Translations under genes and position numbers: made by a program
The notes under the pieces: generated by a model
The model's input: only the letters and a program-made list of their open reading frames with translations
What the model was told of the DNA's origin: nothing
The model's database searches: none
NCBI GenBank assembly: GCA_026192395.1
Contig: WACF01000001.1
Span: 1,697,637 to 1,761,636, forward strand
Source: Proteobacteria bacterium 005FR1
Lineage (GTDB): Bacteria; Pseudomonadota; Gammaproteobacteria; Pseudomonadales; Cellvibrionaceae
Reading direction: 5' to 3'
Length of the DNA stretch: 64,000 nt
In this document: piece after piece, positions 51,421 through 59,489 of the stretch
How positions within the stretch are numbered: the first letter of the stretch is position 1
Layout of the letters: every line of letters starts with the position of its first letter

Positions 51421-52555
51421 TCGTACCGGCCACCGCCGACTTGTCGTTGCGCAGGCGCGCCTTCCCGAGCTGGCGCTTGCGCAGCCACATGTAAAGACCG
51501 GTTCCGAAGAACAGCGCCGGCAGCAAACCCGTCACGAACACTAACCAACGCCCGACAATCCCCAAGGCATCGCCGTTGTGCAATGGAAATTGCCACTGCA
51601 TGAAGTTACTGCCCGCCGCGAGCCTGGTCGCATCCCAGATATCGAGCACTTCGCCACTGTACTGGTCCACCCAGAGCGCCGTGGCGGCGTGGTTGGACCA
51701 GGCTTCGCCAGCCTGATTGAAGGCGAGATGGTAGCTGCCCTCCTCGCCCCGGGGCATGTACACGCGTTTCAGGCTCGCTTCGGGAAACACCTGCTGGCCG
51801 ATAGCTACTGCGCGATCGATGCTGATGCCTTGCCCCTGCCCGACGGATTTCGGTCCAGGCCTTTTGTCCATCGGCATGACGGTGGAAACCATCTTTTCCA
51901 CCGGTGCATGGAAAACCAGTGCAACGCCGGAGAACGAAACAGCCAGCAACAGCGGCAGAAAATAGATGCCGGCGGTTTTGTGCAGATCGTAGTTGAAACG
52001 GAAGGCACCGCCGTTGGGCTTGATAGTCAAGGCCCGCCGCCACCTTCCTGCTCGAGAGGGTCCGGACCGTGGCCACCAGATCACCACGCCGCTGATGCAG
52101 AAGAATATCAATAGCAATCCGAATACACCGACGATCGTCTTGCCGGTATCACCGGCCAGCAGGGTGTAGTGCAGGCGATAAAGCCAGCTCATGGGGTAGT
52201 CGCCCCAGGTACGTACGGCGAGCACTTCCGCTGTGGTCGGCGCGACGCTTACTTCGACAGGGCCGGGTGCGCCGGGCGGCCCCGGGAAACGCACCACATG
52301 AGCACTACCTTCCTTGCGCGGCAGATAGATGCGCTCAGCATCGGCTTCGCCACCAAGCGCTGCGCGCGCCGAGTCAACCACCGATTGCAGACTCGCCTGC
52401 TCGCCGTTAGGGGCGAATGCCACCGTTTCGGGCGCGACCAGCTCGTCGAGCGCATGATCGAACACCAGCGCGCTGCCGGTGAGCCCGGTGAGACTAAGCA
52501 GCAGACCCGCGAGCAGGCCTGCGTACTTGTGCAATGCAATCAGTATGGGGCGCAT
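51413..52555 (-). CDS. PepSY-domain membrane protein (iron-regulated, PiuB type)
   Basis: The 380-residue protein has four membrane helices (about 9-32, 140-162, 192-215 and 337-362) and PepSY-like periplasmic parts. RPILIALHKYAGLLAGLLLSL, SWLYRLHYTLLAGDTGK, RFNYDLHKTAGIY and FPLHNGDALG hold paired His residues that in related proteins bind heme and act as a ferric-siderophore reductase. It starts directly after the stop of the TonB receptor gene, so the two are translated together and likely share the Fur site. Confidence 0.92.
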   Translation of the reverse strand: MRPILIALHKYAGLLAGLLLSLTGLTGSALVFDHALDELVAPETVAFAPNGEQASLQSVVDSARAALGGEADAERIYLPRKEGSAHVVRFPGPPGAPGPVEVSVAPTTAEVLAVRTWGDYPMSWLYRLHYTLLAGDTGKTIVGVFGLLLIFFCISGVVIWWPRSGPSRAGRWRRALTIKPNGGAFRFNYDLHKTAGIYFLPLLLAVSFSGVALVFHAPVEKMVSTVMPMDKRPGPKSVGQGQGISIDRAVAIGQQVFPEASLKRVYMPRGEEGSYHLAFNQAGEAWSNHAATALWVDQYSGEVLDIWDATRLAAGSNFMQWQFPLHNGDALGIVGRWLVFVTGLLPALFFGTGLYMWLRKRQLGKARLRNDKSAVAGTIN

Positions 52556-54652
52556 TTAAAACTGCACGTGATAAGACAGATTGAAGCTGCGGCCAATTCC
52601 CGCGAAGTAGCGGTTATCGCGGCCGACAGTCTGGGCGTAATAGGTGAAGTAGTCCCTGTCCGTCAGGTTCTGCACGCTCAGATTGAATGCTCCACCCAGA
52701 GCCAGCAGCTCGAGGTTCAGATCCACGGTAGTATAGCCATCGAACTCAGCGGTGGTTGCACCCACCGCATTCTCGAAGTCACGGTCGAGGAAACGATTCA
52801 CCTGCAAGCGCGAGTTGACGCGCTCGCTCCAGTCCCGATCCCAGCTCAGATTGAATCGGTCCGGAGCTACGTTAGCGCCGTCCAGATCCGAATCCACCCT
52901 GCCGTCGTCGTTGGAATCGTACTCAGCGTCGGTCTGGGCGTAGCGGATACCGAACACGTCGGCCTGAGTGGCAAACCAGTCGGCGCGCGCCTCGATACCG
53001 CCGATCTCGGTTTTTTCACGCTGCACGCTGTATATGCCATCGGCATTGGCCTGCAGCCGCTGACCGAAATCGGACTCGGAGGTGTAGTAGCTCAACTGCG
53101 CGGCCAGTATCTCGCCCCGATACTCCACACCCAGTTCCTGGTTTTCAGTAACGATCGGATCGAGCCCCAGGAATGTCTCGACGCTCTGATCGGCTTCATT
53201 GATTCCGCGGAGTACACGGCCCACGTCGGGCATGGAGAAGCCTTCGGAGTAGTTGGCAAACACGCGAATCGCATCAGTCGCCCGGAAGGTTGCCCCGGCA
53301 TTGTACAAGGTCTCGGAAAATTCCGGATTACCGCCTTCAACGAACTGGCTGCCGTAAGAGGCGAGAGTGACGAAGTCATCCACCTCAAGCGCGGAATTTT
53401 CGTAGCGAACACCAGCGGTCAGCGTCAAACGATCAATGCCGTTAAACTCGGCCTGGGCATAAGGCGCGATATTTTCGTATTCGGTTTCCGGTACCCAGTT
53501 ACGCCCAGTCTGAATCAGTTCCTGGTAGGTGTTGTCAGTGAGGACGTCCACCCCGTAAACGAGCTGGATCGGCAAGCCGGCGAGACCTTCTTTCACCAGC
53601 GTCAGCTTCATGCCTCGTTTTTCAGAGTTGTTCTGTGACTGGTCGAACAGATCGGGGCCATAGACGGGATCCTGGAAAGTGCCGTAGGTGCCGCCGCCGT
53701 ATGTGCCGGCGAAGTCTTGACTGAAAGCCTGAAGCCGCAGCTCATGGCCGAGGATTTCCGCGTTGCTGTAGGCGAGACTCAGCATGGTGACTTCATTGCT
53801 CGGTGCATCACCGGGCACATCACCTTCTACTGCGGTGGCGGGCAGACCCAAGCCCTTGTCGCCATCGACAGCGACCCAGTTATTTTTGCCGGCAAGATCA
53901 AAATGATTGACCGTCAACTCCAGACGCTGGTCGTCCCAGTTGTAGCCGGTTTTGACGAAGGCATTCACCATGTCAGAGTCCATGGTATCGCCCTGGGTAT
54001 TATCGAAGCCGATGACCCGGCCGTCCGCGTCGTAGCTGACGCCGTTGTTGCGATAGCCGACGCTGGCGAGTACATCGAATTGATCCTGACCTGCGGAGAC
54101 GCTGTAGTTGAAACCGTAGCCAAGGCTTTCGCCGGTATCTTCCGTCTGAGTGTAGGAGTCGACACGCAGACTTTGGCGCAGACCTTCCGCCGGCTTGCGG
54201 GTGATGAGGTTGATGATGCCGCCGGATGCGCCGAGACCGTGAATGGCGTTGGCGCCATGGATGACTTCCACCCGTTCCAGCATCAGAGGATCAATGGTAT
54301 GGCCGTCGCGGGAGCCGTCGCGCAGCGGATTGGACTGCGGCACGCCGTCGACCATGTACAGCGGACTGCGACCGCGCAGACTTTCCCCAGCACTGGTCAG
54401 CTTCTGGCGGCTCGGCGAGAAGCTCGGAACAAGATTGCCAAGCACCGTGGAGAGGTCGTGATTGATACTCAGTTGCTGGTCCAGATCCTTGGCATCGATT
54501 ACCGTGACTGTGTTAGGAATGGTGCTCAGGGGTTTTTCGGAGCGACTCGCAGTGACGACTATCTCCTCGGTGATCTGTCGGTCGGCGGCCTGGACGTTGA
54601 CGGAAGCGGCCAGGGCGATGGCCAGTGCCAGTGGAGATTTGGCAAGTCGCAT
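52556..54652 (-). CDS. TonB-dependent siderophore receptor
   Basis: ATG 54652, after GGGGA, opens a signal peptide (MRLAKSPLALAIALAASVNVQA) and gives 698 residues. EEIVVTASRSEKPLS fits the TonB-box region, the plug has VEVIHGANAIHGLGASGGIINLITR, and the last residues NLSYHVQF end in Phe as barrel proteins do. It imports a ferric chelate across the outer membrane. The closest type by eye is a ferrichrome/FepA-like or ferric-hydroxamate receptor, but the ligand is not certain. A Fur box lies 56 bases upstream. Confidence 0.95.
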   Translation of the reverse strand: MRLAKSPLALAIALAASVNVQAADRQITEEIVVTASRSEKPLSTIPNTVTVIDAKDLDQQLSINHDLSTVLGNLVPSFSPSRQKLTSAGESLRGRSPLYMVDGVPQSNPLRDGSRDGHTIDPLMLERVEVIHGANAIHGLGASGGIINLITRKPAEGLRQSLRVDSYTQTEDTGESLGYGFNYSVSAGQDQFDVLASVGYRNNGVSYDADGRVIGFDNTQGDTMDSDMVNAFVKTGYNWDDQRLELTVNHFDLAGKNNWVAVDGDKGLGLPATAVEGDVPGDAPSNEVTMLSLAYSNAEILGHELRLQAFSQDFAGTYGGGTYGTFQDPVYGPDLFDQSQNNSEKRGMKLTLVKEGLAGLPIQLVYGVDVLTDNTYQELIQTGRNWVPETEYENIAPYAQAEFNGIDRLTLTAGVRYENSALEVDDFVTLASYGSQFVEGGNPEFSETLYNAGATFRATDAIRVFANYSEGFSMPDVGRVLRGINEADQSVETFLGLDPIVTENQELGVEYRGEILAAQLSYYTSESDFGQRLQANADGIYSVQREKTEIGGIEARADWFATQADVFGIRYAQTDAEYDSNDDGRVDSDLDGANVAPDRFNLSWDRDWSERVNSRLQVNRFLDRDFENAVGATTAEFDGYTTVDLNLELLALGGAFNLSVQNLTDRDYFTYYAQTVGRDNRYFAGIGRSFNLSYHVQF

Positions 54653-54707
54653 GGTGAATTCCCCTAAAAGATTCGTCGGCAAATGTAGCTGCGAATTCTA
54701 TGGTAAA

Positions 54708-54722
54708 TGATAATTGTTATCA
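54708..54722. promoter_or_regulatory. Fur box between TonB receptor and DUF2238 genes
   Basis: TGATAATTGTTATCA matches the 7-1-7 Fur consensus TGATAATNATTATCA at all but one position and is an almost perfect palindrome. It lies between divergent genes, 56 bases from the receptor start and 55 from the DUF2238 start, so iron may repress both. Confidence 0.87.
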
Positions 54723-54776
54723 ATATCAGTTTTGCCGGATGATCCGGCGACAAACGGTGTTGGAGGGTACGACACG

Positions 54777-55457
54777 ATGGAAACAAGCGATCTGGCCAGA
54801 AAGATTCATTGGGGACTGGTCGGGGTGCTACATCTCGCCATGGCGGGCGAGTTGGTGGCGGCCGTTTATTACGGCTACTGGATGAGCGTGTTTCTGATCG
54901 CGGCGATCATGTCGGTGATGCTGGTGCCGCTACTGCTCGGTGGCCGCTTCCAATTACAGGTACCTTCGGAATTTCAGATCCTTGCAGTTATCTTTGTTTT
55001 CGCCGCGCTGTTCCTTGGAGAGATCCGTCAGTATTACGAGCGCCTCTGGTGGTGGGACATCGCCCTGCATTCGGCATCCGGCCTACTGCTGGGGATCTTC
55101 GGCTTTCTGCTCGTCTACGTGCTGAACGAAAACGAGCGGGCCGATCTGCACATGCGGCCCCGCTTCGTTGCCTTCTTTGCTTTTCTCTTCGCGGTGGCCA
55201 TTGGCGCGTTGTGGGAAATCTTCGAATTCTCGATGGATCAGTTTTTCGGCATGAACATGCAAAAACCCATGTTGGGCGACCCGTCGGGATTGACGGACAC
55301 CATGTGGGATCTGATCGTGGATACGCTGGGAGCGCTGGTAATCAGCGTTTTCGGCTGGTGGTACATGGTCCGGGAGGAACACTCGTTCATCGAGCGCTGG
55401 ATCAAAAAGTTCGTCCAGCACAATCCGCATCTGTTCAGGCGTATCGAGGAGCGCTAA
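54777..55457 (+). CDS. DUF2238 (YjdF-like) membrane protein
   Basis: GGAGGGT before ATG 54777 sets the start (METSDLARKIHWGLVGVLH); the product has 226 residues and about six membrane helices. WWWDIALHSASGLLLG, GALWEIFEFSMDQFFG and DTMWDLIVDTLGAL are the family core, with Asp, His and Glu inside the membrane. A charged tail follows. Function unknown; the shared Fur box suggests a role under iron limitation. A shorter relative is at 44167-44601. Confidence 0.88.
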   Translation: METSDLARKIHWGLVGVLHLAMAGELVAAVYYGYWMSVFLIAAIMSVMLVPLLLGGRFQLQVPSEFQILAVIFVFAALFLGEIRQYYERLWWWDIALHSASGLLLGIFGFLLVYVLNENERADLHMRPRFVAFFAFLFAVAIGALWEIFEFSMDQFFGMNMQKPMLGDPSGLTDTMWDLIVDTLGALVISVFGWWYMVREEHSFIERWIKKFVQHNPHLFRRIEER

Positions 55458-55474
55458 CCGCGGGCCTCAATAAC

Positions 55475-56581
55475 TCACAGATCGATCACGATCGCCAAGG
55501 TCGCTCCGTTGCGGCTGCGCTCTCCACCGAGCCCCTGATATCGTTGCACATCCAGCTGCGCCCGCCAGCCGGGCTTGATCAGGCGCGCGAGACCCGCTTT
55601 TGCGGTGATCGTATGCGGATCTTCGATTACCCGGTCCATATTGTTGGCAAACTCATAGTCGTACATCAGCTCCACGAAGGGAGACCATTGTTGCCTCTCA
55701 CCCGCTCGCCAGGAGTAATAAGCGCCGGTGCGCAGCAGACCCAAACGTTCGATCTCGCCGAACGGTTCCTGCACCACCTGCCCGAGGCTATTCAGGACCC
55801 GGTCGTTGTTGTTGCGCAGGTAGTGGATGCCGGAGCGCCAGCGCAGTTGACCGGCGACAGGCAGGCTGACGTCGTAGCGACCAATCACTTCCATGGTCAG
55901 GTAACTGCGCTCGAACTCCGTGTCCTGAGCCAGCACCAATGTGCCCGCCGGTGTGGGAATGTGGGTAAGCCCGTCGCCGTCCCACCAGGCGTGTTCAAGC
56001 CGGCCTGAGACGGCCCAGGTGTCGTCGAGAATGCGGCCGTAGTCGAATCGCAGGCCCAGGCCGTCGGCATCGCGGTGACCCTTGACGGAGCCCAGTTCGG
56101 CGGCACTTTGCTCCACCATCAGACTCAGCCCAAGATAGCCGGACATGGAGGCGTCAAACAGGCCCAATTCCACGCGATCGGCTGTCGCATCCACCCGATC
56201 ATCCTCGTAGCGCTGTGCACGACGAATGGAGCCGCGAAAGAGCAGATCGGAATTGCTGGCAAACAGCGGCACCAATGAATCGTGCTGTACCACCCAGGCG
56301 TCGGTCTCCGAGTCGAAATCGACCGGGGGCAGGGGCGCGCCGGCAGCCGCCTGGCGCTGGCGGGCGGCCTGAACCTGGGCAGCCATCTTGTAGGAGGTCG
56401 TTCGGTTGATCAGTTCGCCGAGGTCACTGCCGTTTGCGAGCGATCGCCGCAGCCCACTTCCGCCCATGGCCCCGAGCCAGCGGCCGTAAACAAAGTCCTG
56501 TTCGCCGGCGAGTGTGGGAGCTTGCTGGGCCTGAGCCGTCAAACTGAATGAGAGAAGTGCCAGCGCCAACGCCTGTTTCAT
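55475..56581 (-). CDS. Outer membrane beta-barrel protein, unknown
   Basis: ATG 56581 gives a signal peptide (MKQALALALLSFSLTAQAQ) and 368 residues. The mature protein has a soluble N-terminal part (to about 95, with an Ala/Gln-rich helix), then repeating amphipathic strands (ELGLFDASMSGYLGLSLMV, FERSYLTMEVIGRYDVSLP, RTGAYYSWRAG), ending NGATLAIVIDL. The pattern suggests an autotransporter-like or porin-like barrel. No TonB plug is present. It converges with the DUF2238 gene, stops 17 bases apart. Confidence 0.75.
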   Translation of the reverse strand: MKQALALALLSFSLTAQAQQAPTLAGEQDFVYGRWLGAMGGSGLRRSLANGSDLGELINRTTSYKMAAQVQAARQRQAAAGAPLPPVDFDSETDAWVVQHDSLVPLFASNSDLLFRGSIRRAQRYEDDRVDATADRVELGLFDASMSGYLGLSLMVEQSAAELGSVKGHRDADGLGLRFDYGRILDDTWAVSGRLEHAWWDGDGLTHIPTPAGTLVLAQDTEFERSYLTMEVIGRYDVSLPVAGQLRWRSGIHYLRNNNDRVLNSLGQVVQEPFGEIERLGLLRTGAYYSWRAGERQQWSPFVELMYDYEFANNMDRVIEDPHTITAKAGLARLIKPGWRAQLDVQRYQGLGGERSRNGATLAIVIDL

Positions 56582-56714
56582 GTGTTGCCTCATCGTTATC
56601 GTTTTTTTCGGGTCGGTTGCCAGTTTATGCGCTTTGGGGAAGTTTTTGCCAAATCACTTGCAAAAGAAAAGTTAAGGCGCCGCAGCCCTTTCCGACAGGA
56701 CGGAAATCGTACAG

Positions 56715-56743
56715 TTGCGTTGCCTCGTGCAGCTCCCTAGAAT
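56715..56743 (+). promoter_or_regulatory. Sigma-70-type promoter before the SAM-II-like leader
   Basis: TTGCGT (56715-56720) and TAGAAT (56738-56743) are separated by 17 bases. The -10 matches five of six consensus bases. A start about seven bases downstream would fall at 56750, where the aptamer begins. Confidence 0.65.
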
Positions 56744-56750
56744 GCGGGTT

Positions 56751-56803
56751 CGCGCCGATTTGAAGCACCAGCTTGCGGGCGCGTTAAAAATTCAGCTAAA
56801 GCG
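56751..56803 (+). ncRNA. SAM-II-like riboswitch aptamer
   Basis: The P1 stem is CGCGCC (56751-56756) with GGCGCG (56778-56783). The loop begins GATTTGA, as in SAM-II, and contains GCTTGC; the 3' part TTAAAAATTCAGCTAAAGCGG carries the conserved GCTAAAGCGG, whose AAGC can pair with loop GCTT to make the H-type pseudoknot that holds S-adenosylmethionine. The gene downstream is a Cys/Met-metabolism enzyme, as expected. SAM-II occurs mostly in alphaproteobacteria; SAM-V is a related alternative. Confidence 0.82.
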
Positions 56804-56830
56804 GCCCGCACAGCAAGCGCGCATACGGGG

Positions 56831-56870
56831 AACCCGCTTTGGAGTTGTGAAACAACTGGCGGGTTTTTTT
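56831..56870 (+). terminator. Intrinsic terminator downstream of the SAM-II-like aptamer
   Basis: AACCCGC (56831-56837) pairs with GCGGGTT (56859-56865), with an inner AGTTGT/ACAACT stem, and seven T residues follow. It lies 32 bases before the start codon, so it is the likely expression platform: transcription stops when the ligand is bound. Confidence 0.87.
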
Positions 56871-56901
56871 ATGCCCGCGGACAGAAGGAGAACCATCAGT
56901 C

Positions 56902-58134
56902 ATGGCCAAGCCCGGCTTTACGTCAACCATCCTGCACGCTGATCGCCGCAGCGAGATCGAGCACGGCTCCGTTCACAAGCCTATCCATACCTCGGTGATG
57001 TATGGCTATGAGGACGCCCGTGATCTGGCGGCGGTGTTTCAGGGCAAGCAGGCCGGTTACTCCTACGGGCGGCAGGTAAACCCCACGGTCACCGCACTGC
57101 AGGACAAGGTGACTTTGATGGAGGACGGGCTGGCCACCGTCGCCTTTGCCACGGGTATGGCGGCGCTTGGCTCGACGCTGTTTGCAATGCTGCGTCAAGG
57201 AGATCATATCGTCTCCAGCACTTATCTGTTCGGCAATACCAACAGCCTGTTCAACTCCTGCATCCAGCACGGAGTGGATGTGAGCTTTGTAGACGCCACC
57301 TCCGTGTCAGCGGTCGAAGAAGCACTTCGGGAGAACACCCGTCTGGTGTTTGTAGAGACCATCGCCAATCCTCGCACCCAAATTGCGGATCTGGAGAAAA
57401 TCGGCGAACTTTGCCGCGAGCGCAATCTGCTCTACGTTGTCGACAACACCATGACCTCGCCCTACCTGTTTCGCCCCAAAAGCGTGAACGCGGGCCTGGT
57501 GATCAACTCCCTGACCAAATACATCGGCGGCCACGGCAATGCTCTTGGCGGTGCGGTCACCGATACGGGATTGTTCGACTGGTCGGCTTTTCCGCACATC
57601 TACGAGAATTACCGCAAGGGCGACCCGAGCGGCTGGGGCATTCAGCAGATCAAAAAGAAAGGCCTACGGGATTTTGGCGCGACCTTGGGACCGGAAGCTG
57701 CTCATCACATTTCCGTTGGCGCCGATACGCTGGCGCTGCGCATGGAACGCGCCTGCGAGAACGCCTTCAAACTCACGGAGTTCCTGTCACGACATCCGGC
57801 GGTGAAGGCGGTTTACTATCCGGGCTTGCCCGATCACCCACAGCATGAACTCGCCGGTCGGCTGTTTCGCAGTTTCGGTGCACTGTTCAGTATCGAACTG
57901 ATGGATGGGGTTGATTGCTTTGAGGTGCTCAATCGACTTCAACTGGTGATCCGCTCGAGCCATCTTGGTGACACCCGCTCATTGGGTATTCCGGTGGCTC
58001 ACACGATCTTCCATGAGATGGGTCCAGAGCGGCGCGCAGCCATGGGAATCGATGATTCCCTGCTGCGCTTCTCGATCGGCATCGAGGATGCAGACGATCT
58101 GCTCGAGGACTTCGATCAAGCGTTGCAGCGGTAA
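56902..58134 (+). CDS. Cys/Met metabolism PLP enzyme (gamma-synthase or O-acylhomoserine sulfhydrylase type)
   Basis: The 410-residue protein is a fold-type I transsulfuration enzyme. Lys206 in NSLTKYIGGHGNALGG is the PLP Schiff-base residue; YSYGRQVNPTVTALQDKV, MAALGSTLFAML and LVFVETIANPRTQIADL are family blocks. AAGGAGA precedes the start. The leader with SAM-sensing riboswitch and terminator says it makes homocysteine or cystathionine on the way to methionine; O-succinyl- or O-acetylhomoserine sulfhydrylase (MetZ/MetY type) is the best guess over cystathionine gamma-lyase. Confidence 0.93.
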   Translation: MAKPGFTSTILHADRRSEIEHGSVHKPIHTSVMYGYEDARDLAAVFQGKQAGYSYGRQVNPTVTALQDKVTLMEDGLATVAFATGMAALGSTLFAMLRQGDHIVSSTYLFGNTNSLFNSCIQHGVDVSFVDATSVSAVEEALRENTRLVFVETIANPRTQIADLEKIGELCRERNLLYVVDNTMTSPYLFRPKSVNAGLVINSLTKYIGGHGNALGGAVTDTGLFDWSAFPHIYENYRKGDPSGWGIQQIKKKGLRDFGATLGPEAAHHISVGADTLALRMERACENAFKLTEFLSRHPAVKAVYYPGLPDHPQHELAGRLFRSFGALFSIELMDGVDCFEVLNRLQLVIRSSHLGDTRSLGIPVAHTIFHEMGPERRAAMGIDDSLLRFSIGIEDADDLLEDFDQALQR

Positions 58135-58146
58135 GCGCGCCGCCGA

Positions 58147-59367
58147 TTATTCGTATCGATATGCCTCGCGCAGACTCGCCTTACCTGTTGGCGTAATCAC
58201 TGTCAGTTCCACCCGGCCGGGCTTGCCCGCCGGGGCGGTGAAGTAGAGAAGTTTTTCATCGACAACTTCCACATCTGCAGCCTTCGCTGAACCGAGCCGT
58301 ACTTCGGTTTCACCCGCGACAAAGTTGTCTCCCAACAAGGCGATCCGGTTGCCGCCGGCCGCGCTGCCCCGCTCCGGCTCAAGCGCACGGTACTGAATAC
58401 CCAAGGGACCGTAAGGCACTCCGTTCAGAAGCTGACTGCCGCCGAGGATTTCCTCGACCTGCGAGCCATCCAGATTCGCGCGATGAATCTTGTGCGTGCT
58501 CATGTCCGTCCAGTACATCTGTCGATTTACCAGATCAAGGGACATGCCGATCGGATCTTTTATCGCGATTCTTCCCGGATCAACCAGCACTTCGATCTCG
58601 GAGCCGTCCAGATCCGCCCGCAGCACCTGATGGACACCGCGGTCGGTCCAGTACATATGTCCTTGCTCGAGATCCAGATCGATATCAATGGGACGATCAT
58701 CTTTTGAGCGAGGCTGCACCAGAATCTCGACATCACTGCGGTTCAGGTAATGCTCGCCCGCCGGCGCGTCCATGCCAAAGCGCAGCACCGTGCCCATGAA
58801 GCGGTCGGTGATATAGATCTGCCGTCGCTCGGAATCAAGCGCAATGCCCACGGGGTTTTCCAGTGACTTTACCGCTCCTTTGTACATGAAGGCGTGCAGT
58901 ACCGGCTCGACCTGCGATCCGTCCGCATTCGCGCGCATGACGTGACGCCCGTCGCGATCGGCCCAGTAGAGCTTGCCGGTTTGTGAGTCCAGTTCGATCT
59001 CCTTGCCAACTTGGAAGCTGCCGGGGGGTACCAGATAGGATTCGCCTTTCTCGACCGGGGAGCCGTCGAGTCGTGCCCGCTGAAGGCTCCCTCCCGGGCC
59101 GCCGAAACTCATGTTGGTCCAGTAAACGAGATTGTTGAGCGGGTCCGTCACCAGGCCATCCGGTTCGTCGAGGTCGGTGAGCAAGACCTCGAACTCGCTG
59201 CCATCCACGTTGGCGCGACTCAACTGATTGCCGCCAACCCAGTACAGAAGCCCGATGCGCGGCGGCACCTCGGTCGCGACTGCCTGCGAGATGACCAAAA
59301 ACGAAAGGATCGCGGTCACGCTCGTGCGGCGAACTGCTCCGGCAGGAATGGCAAGAAAGGAATCCAT
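58147..59367 (-). CDS. Secreted YWTD beta-propeller with C-terminal IPT/TIG domain
   Basis: The 406-residue product has a signal peptide (hydrophobic 17-31, AVATEV). From about 38 to 320 it has repeats of LDL-receptor YWTD type: LYWVGGNQLSRANVDGSEFE, VYWTNMSFGG, LYWADRDGRHVMRANADGSQVE, MYWTDRGVHQVLRADLDGSEIE and MYWTDMSTHKIHRANLDGSQVE, enough for a six-bladed propeller. Residues 325-406 are an IPT/TIG immunoglobulin-like domain. It is probably a periplasmic or surface binding protein; the partner is unknown. Confidence 0.9.
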   Translation of the reverse strand: MDSFLAIPAGAVRRTSVTAILSFLVISQAVATEVPPRIGLLYWVGGNQLSRANVDGSEFEVLLTDLDEPDGLVTDPLNNLVYWTNMSFGGPGGSLQRARLDGSPVEKGESYLVPPGSFQVGKEIELDSQTGKLYWADRDGRHVMRANADGSQVEPVLHAFMYKGAVKSLENPVGIALDSERRQIYITDRFMGTVLRFGMDAPAGEHYLNRSDVEILVQPRSKDDRPIDIDLDLEQGHMYWTDRGVHQVLRADLDGSEIEVLVDPGRIAIKDPIGMSLDLVNRQMYWTDMSTHKIHRANLDGSQVEEILGGSQLLNGVPYGPLGIQYRALEPERGSAAGGNRIALLGDNFVAGETEVRLGSAKAADVEVVDEKLLYFTAPAGKPGRVELTVITPTGKASLREAYRYE

Positions 59368-59489
59368 CGCGAAATCACCTCTTTAGTAGTTTTTATAAAG
59401 GACTGTATGGGCGTGCTTCACGTGATACGAATTGCGAGGTGGGACTATAACCCAGGCGAGCTGAAAGGTGGAGTTGCCGCCGATTCAGA

